From contig NZ_JBLFBO010000001.1 of assembly GCF_047338595.1 (NCBI RefSeq), positions 62,001 to 126,000 of the forward strand: a stretch of DNA of 64,000 nt, in the 5' to 3' direction. The notes under the pieces are model-generated. The model saw only the letters and a list, made by a program, of their open reading frames with translations, had not been told where the DNA came from and searched no databases. Of the stretch, positions 62,663 to 64,000 are shown one piece after another. Numbering within the stretch: the first letter of the stretch is position 1; each line of letters opens with the position of its first letter. Made by a program: the position numbers and the translations under genes. Source of the DNA: Nitrospira_D sp019636945 (GTDB lineage Bacteria > Nitrospirota > Nitrospiria > Nitrospirales > Nitrospiraceae).

Positions 62663-63052
62663 CTACTCAACCACTTCAGCCCTATCAGACTTATTCAGGA
62701 GATAGAGCGTGTCGTTCTTGATAAAGAATTGCTGCGGTTTCTCCCTTCTATACTCACCCATAAAATTCTTGGCCGTAATCCCTACGTGCACAATGTAACC
62801 AAACTCTGGAGGTTTTCTCCTGCCTGAGAGATAGGCATAGCCTTTCTGTGGCTCTCGTATGATTCGAATGCGAGCCGGGAACGGTTCAAGCAGCGACTGC
62901 TGCACAAGATCTTGTATGGCCTTCTGATAGATTGAAGCTTCCGGAACTGTCCCATAGTCAGCACCGGCGATTTGTTCAGGTGTCACAGGGGTGACGCATC
63001 CCACGGTGAAGAGTAGAAGCAACGCAAGGAGACTTCTGAGATCAGCCTTCAC
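62663..63052 (-). CDS. Predicted lipoprotein
   Basis: 129 residues. LLALLLLFTVGC is a signal with lipobox (cysteine about residue 19), so it is probably anchored to the outer membrane. The rest is soluble (KGYAYLSGRRKPPEFGYIVHV) with no recognised domain. It lies 100 bases from hypC on the same strand and may use the same transcript. Confidence 0.65.
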   Translation of the reverse strand: MKADLRSLLALLLLFTVGCVTPVTPEQIAGADYGTVPEASIYQKAIQDLVQQSLLEPFPARIRIIREPQKGYAYLSGRRKPPEFGYIVHVGITAKNFMGEYRREKPQQFFIKNDTLYLLNKSDRAEVVE

Positions 63053-63157
63053 TGGATAATCCTCACCAATTCTTCACGATGATCCGTCAGTGTATTCTAT
63101 GAGCCGGGATGTTGACCCGCAAGAAGGTTCAAATGGGTGAGCCTCCTTAACTGGCTC

Positions 63158-63406
63158 CTAGCCATCGACGTCCTCTGGCGAGCTTGATGCAGCTAGCTCT
63201 GCGTAGGTCTGTAACGTTCGGCATGCCGCTTCCTCGTCCAGTTTGCTAATTGCAAAGCCAACGTGGACGATCACATAGTCGCCGACTTCGGCTTCCGGCA
63301 CGAGCGCCAATGAGACGGACTTCGTGACACCGCCGAACGACACCGTCGCCGTGCGAAGGGTGTCATCTTGGATGTTCAGGACTTGTCCGGGAACTGCCAG
63401 GCACAT
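63158..63406 (-). CDS. hypC: [NiFe]-hydrogenase maturation chaperone HypC
   Basis: 82 residues. MCLAVPGQVLNI is the invariant N-terminus, with Cys2 binding the iron; VSFGGVTKSVSLALVPEAEVGDYVIVHVGFAISKLDEEAA is the beta-barrel core. HypC and HypD carry the Fe(CN)2CO group to the large subunit. It lies after hypF (120 bp gap with a repeat). It should directly precede hypD, which instead starts about 6.8 kb away. Confidence 0.95.
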   Translation of the reverse strand: MCLAVPGQVLNIQDDTLRTATVSFGGVTKSVSLALVPEAEVGDYVIVHVGFAISKLDEEAACRTLQTYAELAASSSPEDVDG

Positions 63407-63420
63407 GGACTCTCCTCTTG

Positions 63421-63526
63421 TTCGAGTTTCGGGTTTCTTGTTTCGAGTTTCAGGTTAGAGAATTTGCTCCCCCCAAATCGCCCAACTGAAAACATGAAAC
63501 TTGCAACCTGAAATCGTTCCCGCGCT
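63421..63526. repeat. GTTTCGAG / CTTGCAAC repeat between hypF and hypC
   Basis: GAGTTTCGGGTTTCTTGTTT and ATGAAACTTGCAACCTG with CGCTTCACGCTTCACGAG at the end match the wording of the repeat at 55168-55270, next to hypD. It fills the gap between the two genes. Confidence 0.65.
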
Positions 63527-64000
63527 TCACGCTTCACGAGATACGCTGTACGCAGCAACCACTGCCTGTCCCAACGATAGTCCACCATCATTGGGTGGAA
63601 CCAGGCTGTGACTATAGACGGTGAATCCTGCGCGCTCCAACCGTTGTCTCACGAGTGACAGGAGCAGCCGGTTCTGAAAGCAGCCACCGGTCAGCACGAC
63701 GCGAGGCAGACCAGCGGCCTGAGCCACTCGAACAGCTCCCTCCGCAAGGCCAACATGAACTCGCGCGGTAATCAGTTCAGGTCGGTGGCCTCTGCGAAGG
63801 TCATCGAGCGTGGCGCTGATCATGGGTCGCCAGTCAACGACCCACCTCGTATCGGAACTCTCACTCGTCACTAGCTCGATCGGATAGCCTTGTACGCGTC
63901 CTCCGCCTGCCTCCCATTCTCGCTCCGCAGCAAACTGCACTGCCATGGCAGCTTGGCCTTCAAAGGAAGCCTGTGCACACAAGCCTGTGAGTGATGCCAC
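63527..64000 (-). CDS. hypF: Carbamoyltransferase HypF, C-terminal part (cut by window edge)
   Basis: 157 residues visible. VVLTGGCFQNRLLLSLVRQRLE and VPPNDGGLSLGQAVVAAY are the Kae1-like end of HypF. The upstream acylphosphatase, zinc-finger and YrdC domains are outside the window. HypF makes carbamoyladenylate from carbamoyl phosphate and passes it to the HypE cysteine. It is the first visible gene of the hyp series. Confidence 0.93.
   Translation of the reverse strand: MASLTGLCAQASFEGQAAMAVQFAAEREWEAGGGRVQGYPIELVTSESSDTRWVVDWRPMISATLDDLRRGHRPELITARVHVGLAEGAVRVAQAAGLPRVVLTGGCFQNRLLLSLVRQRLERAGFTVYSHSLVPPNDGGLSLGQAVVAAYSVSREA

Noticed and set aside
1..64000. CRISPR arrays, tRNA and rRNA genes, prophage structural genes
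   Set aside because: I read for regularly spaced identical repeats, cloverleaf patterns and phage proteins and found none.

Overview
The window is a 64 kb piece of a bacterial chromosome of moderately high GC. I infer a Nitrospirota bacterium, most likely Nitrospira. The reasons are the mix of ion-stress, efflux and [NiFe]-hydrogenase maturation genes, the dispersed intergenic repeat families, and proteins such as the carbamoyltransferase/SxtJ/DUF5989 set. No marker gene (16S rRNA, nxr) is present, so this assignment is an inference. I see no rRNA, tRNA or CRISPR array.

Layout. (1) 0-3.4 kb: the start of a zinc alcohol dehydrogenase, an L,D-transpeptidase, two CBS-pair proteins and a two-domain universal stress protein, with two copies of a ~120 bp inverted-repeat element. 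(2) 3.5-11.5 kb (+): a tight cluster of a Na,K-ATPase-like P2C P-type ATPase, a MacA-like membrane fusion protein, a MacB/FtsX permease without its ATPase subunit, and an MgtA-like P3B ATPase. (3) 11.6-18.8 kb (-): an overlapping series of family 4 glycosyltransferase, MFS transporter, repeat-rich BON protein, second MFS transporter and glycogen-debranching-type glucosidase. (4) 19.1-21.4 kb (-): two unassigned proteins, one membrane/coiled-coil and one with a possible helix-turn-helix. (5) 22.1-26.1 kb (-): SGNH hydrolase, NodU-type carbamoyltransferase, SxtJ-like and DUF5989 membrane proteins, a likely surface-glycan decoration set. (6) 26.8-31.4 kb (-): a P2A calcium ATPase and a Na+/Ca2+ antiporter. 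(7) 31.5-45.8 kb: mixed single genes (LolC/E permease, several GNAT acetyltransferases, methyltransferase, AEC transporter, four-CBS protein, GNAT-cyclic-nucleotide fusion, M20 amidohydrolase, macro domain, FGE-like TPR protein) and gene remnants. (8) 46.2-50.6 kb (-): a CzcA/CusA RND pump with its adaptor. (9) 50.8-53.8 kb: glutathionyl-hydroquinone reductase, a 27-residue membrane peptide, a second universal stress protein and a c-type cytochrome.

(10) 54-64 kb: the hydrogenase maturation genes hypF-hypC-(gap)-hypD-hypE on the minus strand. hypC and hypD are separated by a ~6.8 kb accessory island. It contains toxin-antitoxin modules (Phd/VapC, ParE-type, a decayed YefM/YoeB, an orphan XRE antitoxin), a cupin, an IS5-family element that has split a resident gene, four copies of a ~40 bp repeat between the modules, and fragments resembling hypD and hypC. 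This island is the most dynamic part of the window.

Taken together, the genes point to cation homeostasis (three P-type ATPases of three subclasses, an antiporter, an RND pump), envelope and glycan work, and general stress response, with hydrogenase maturation at the right end. The hydrogenase structural genes are not in the window.
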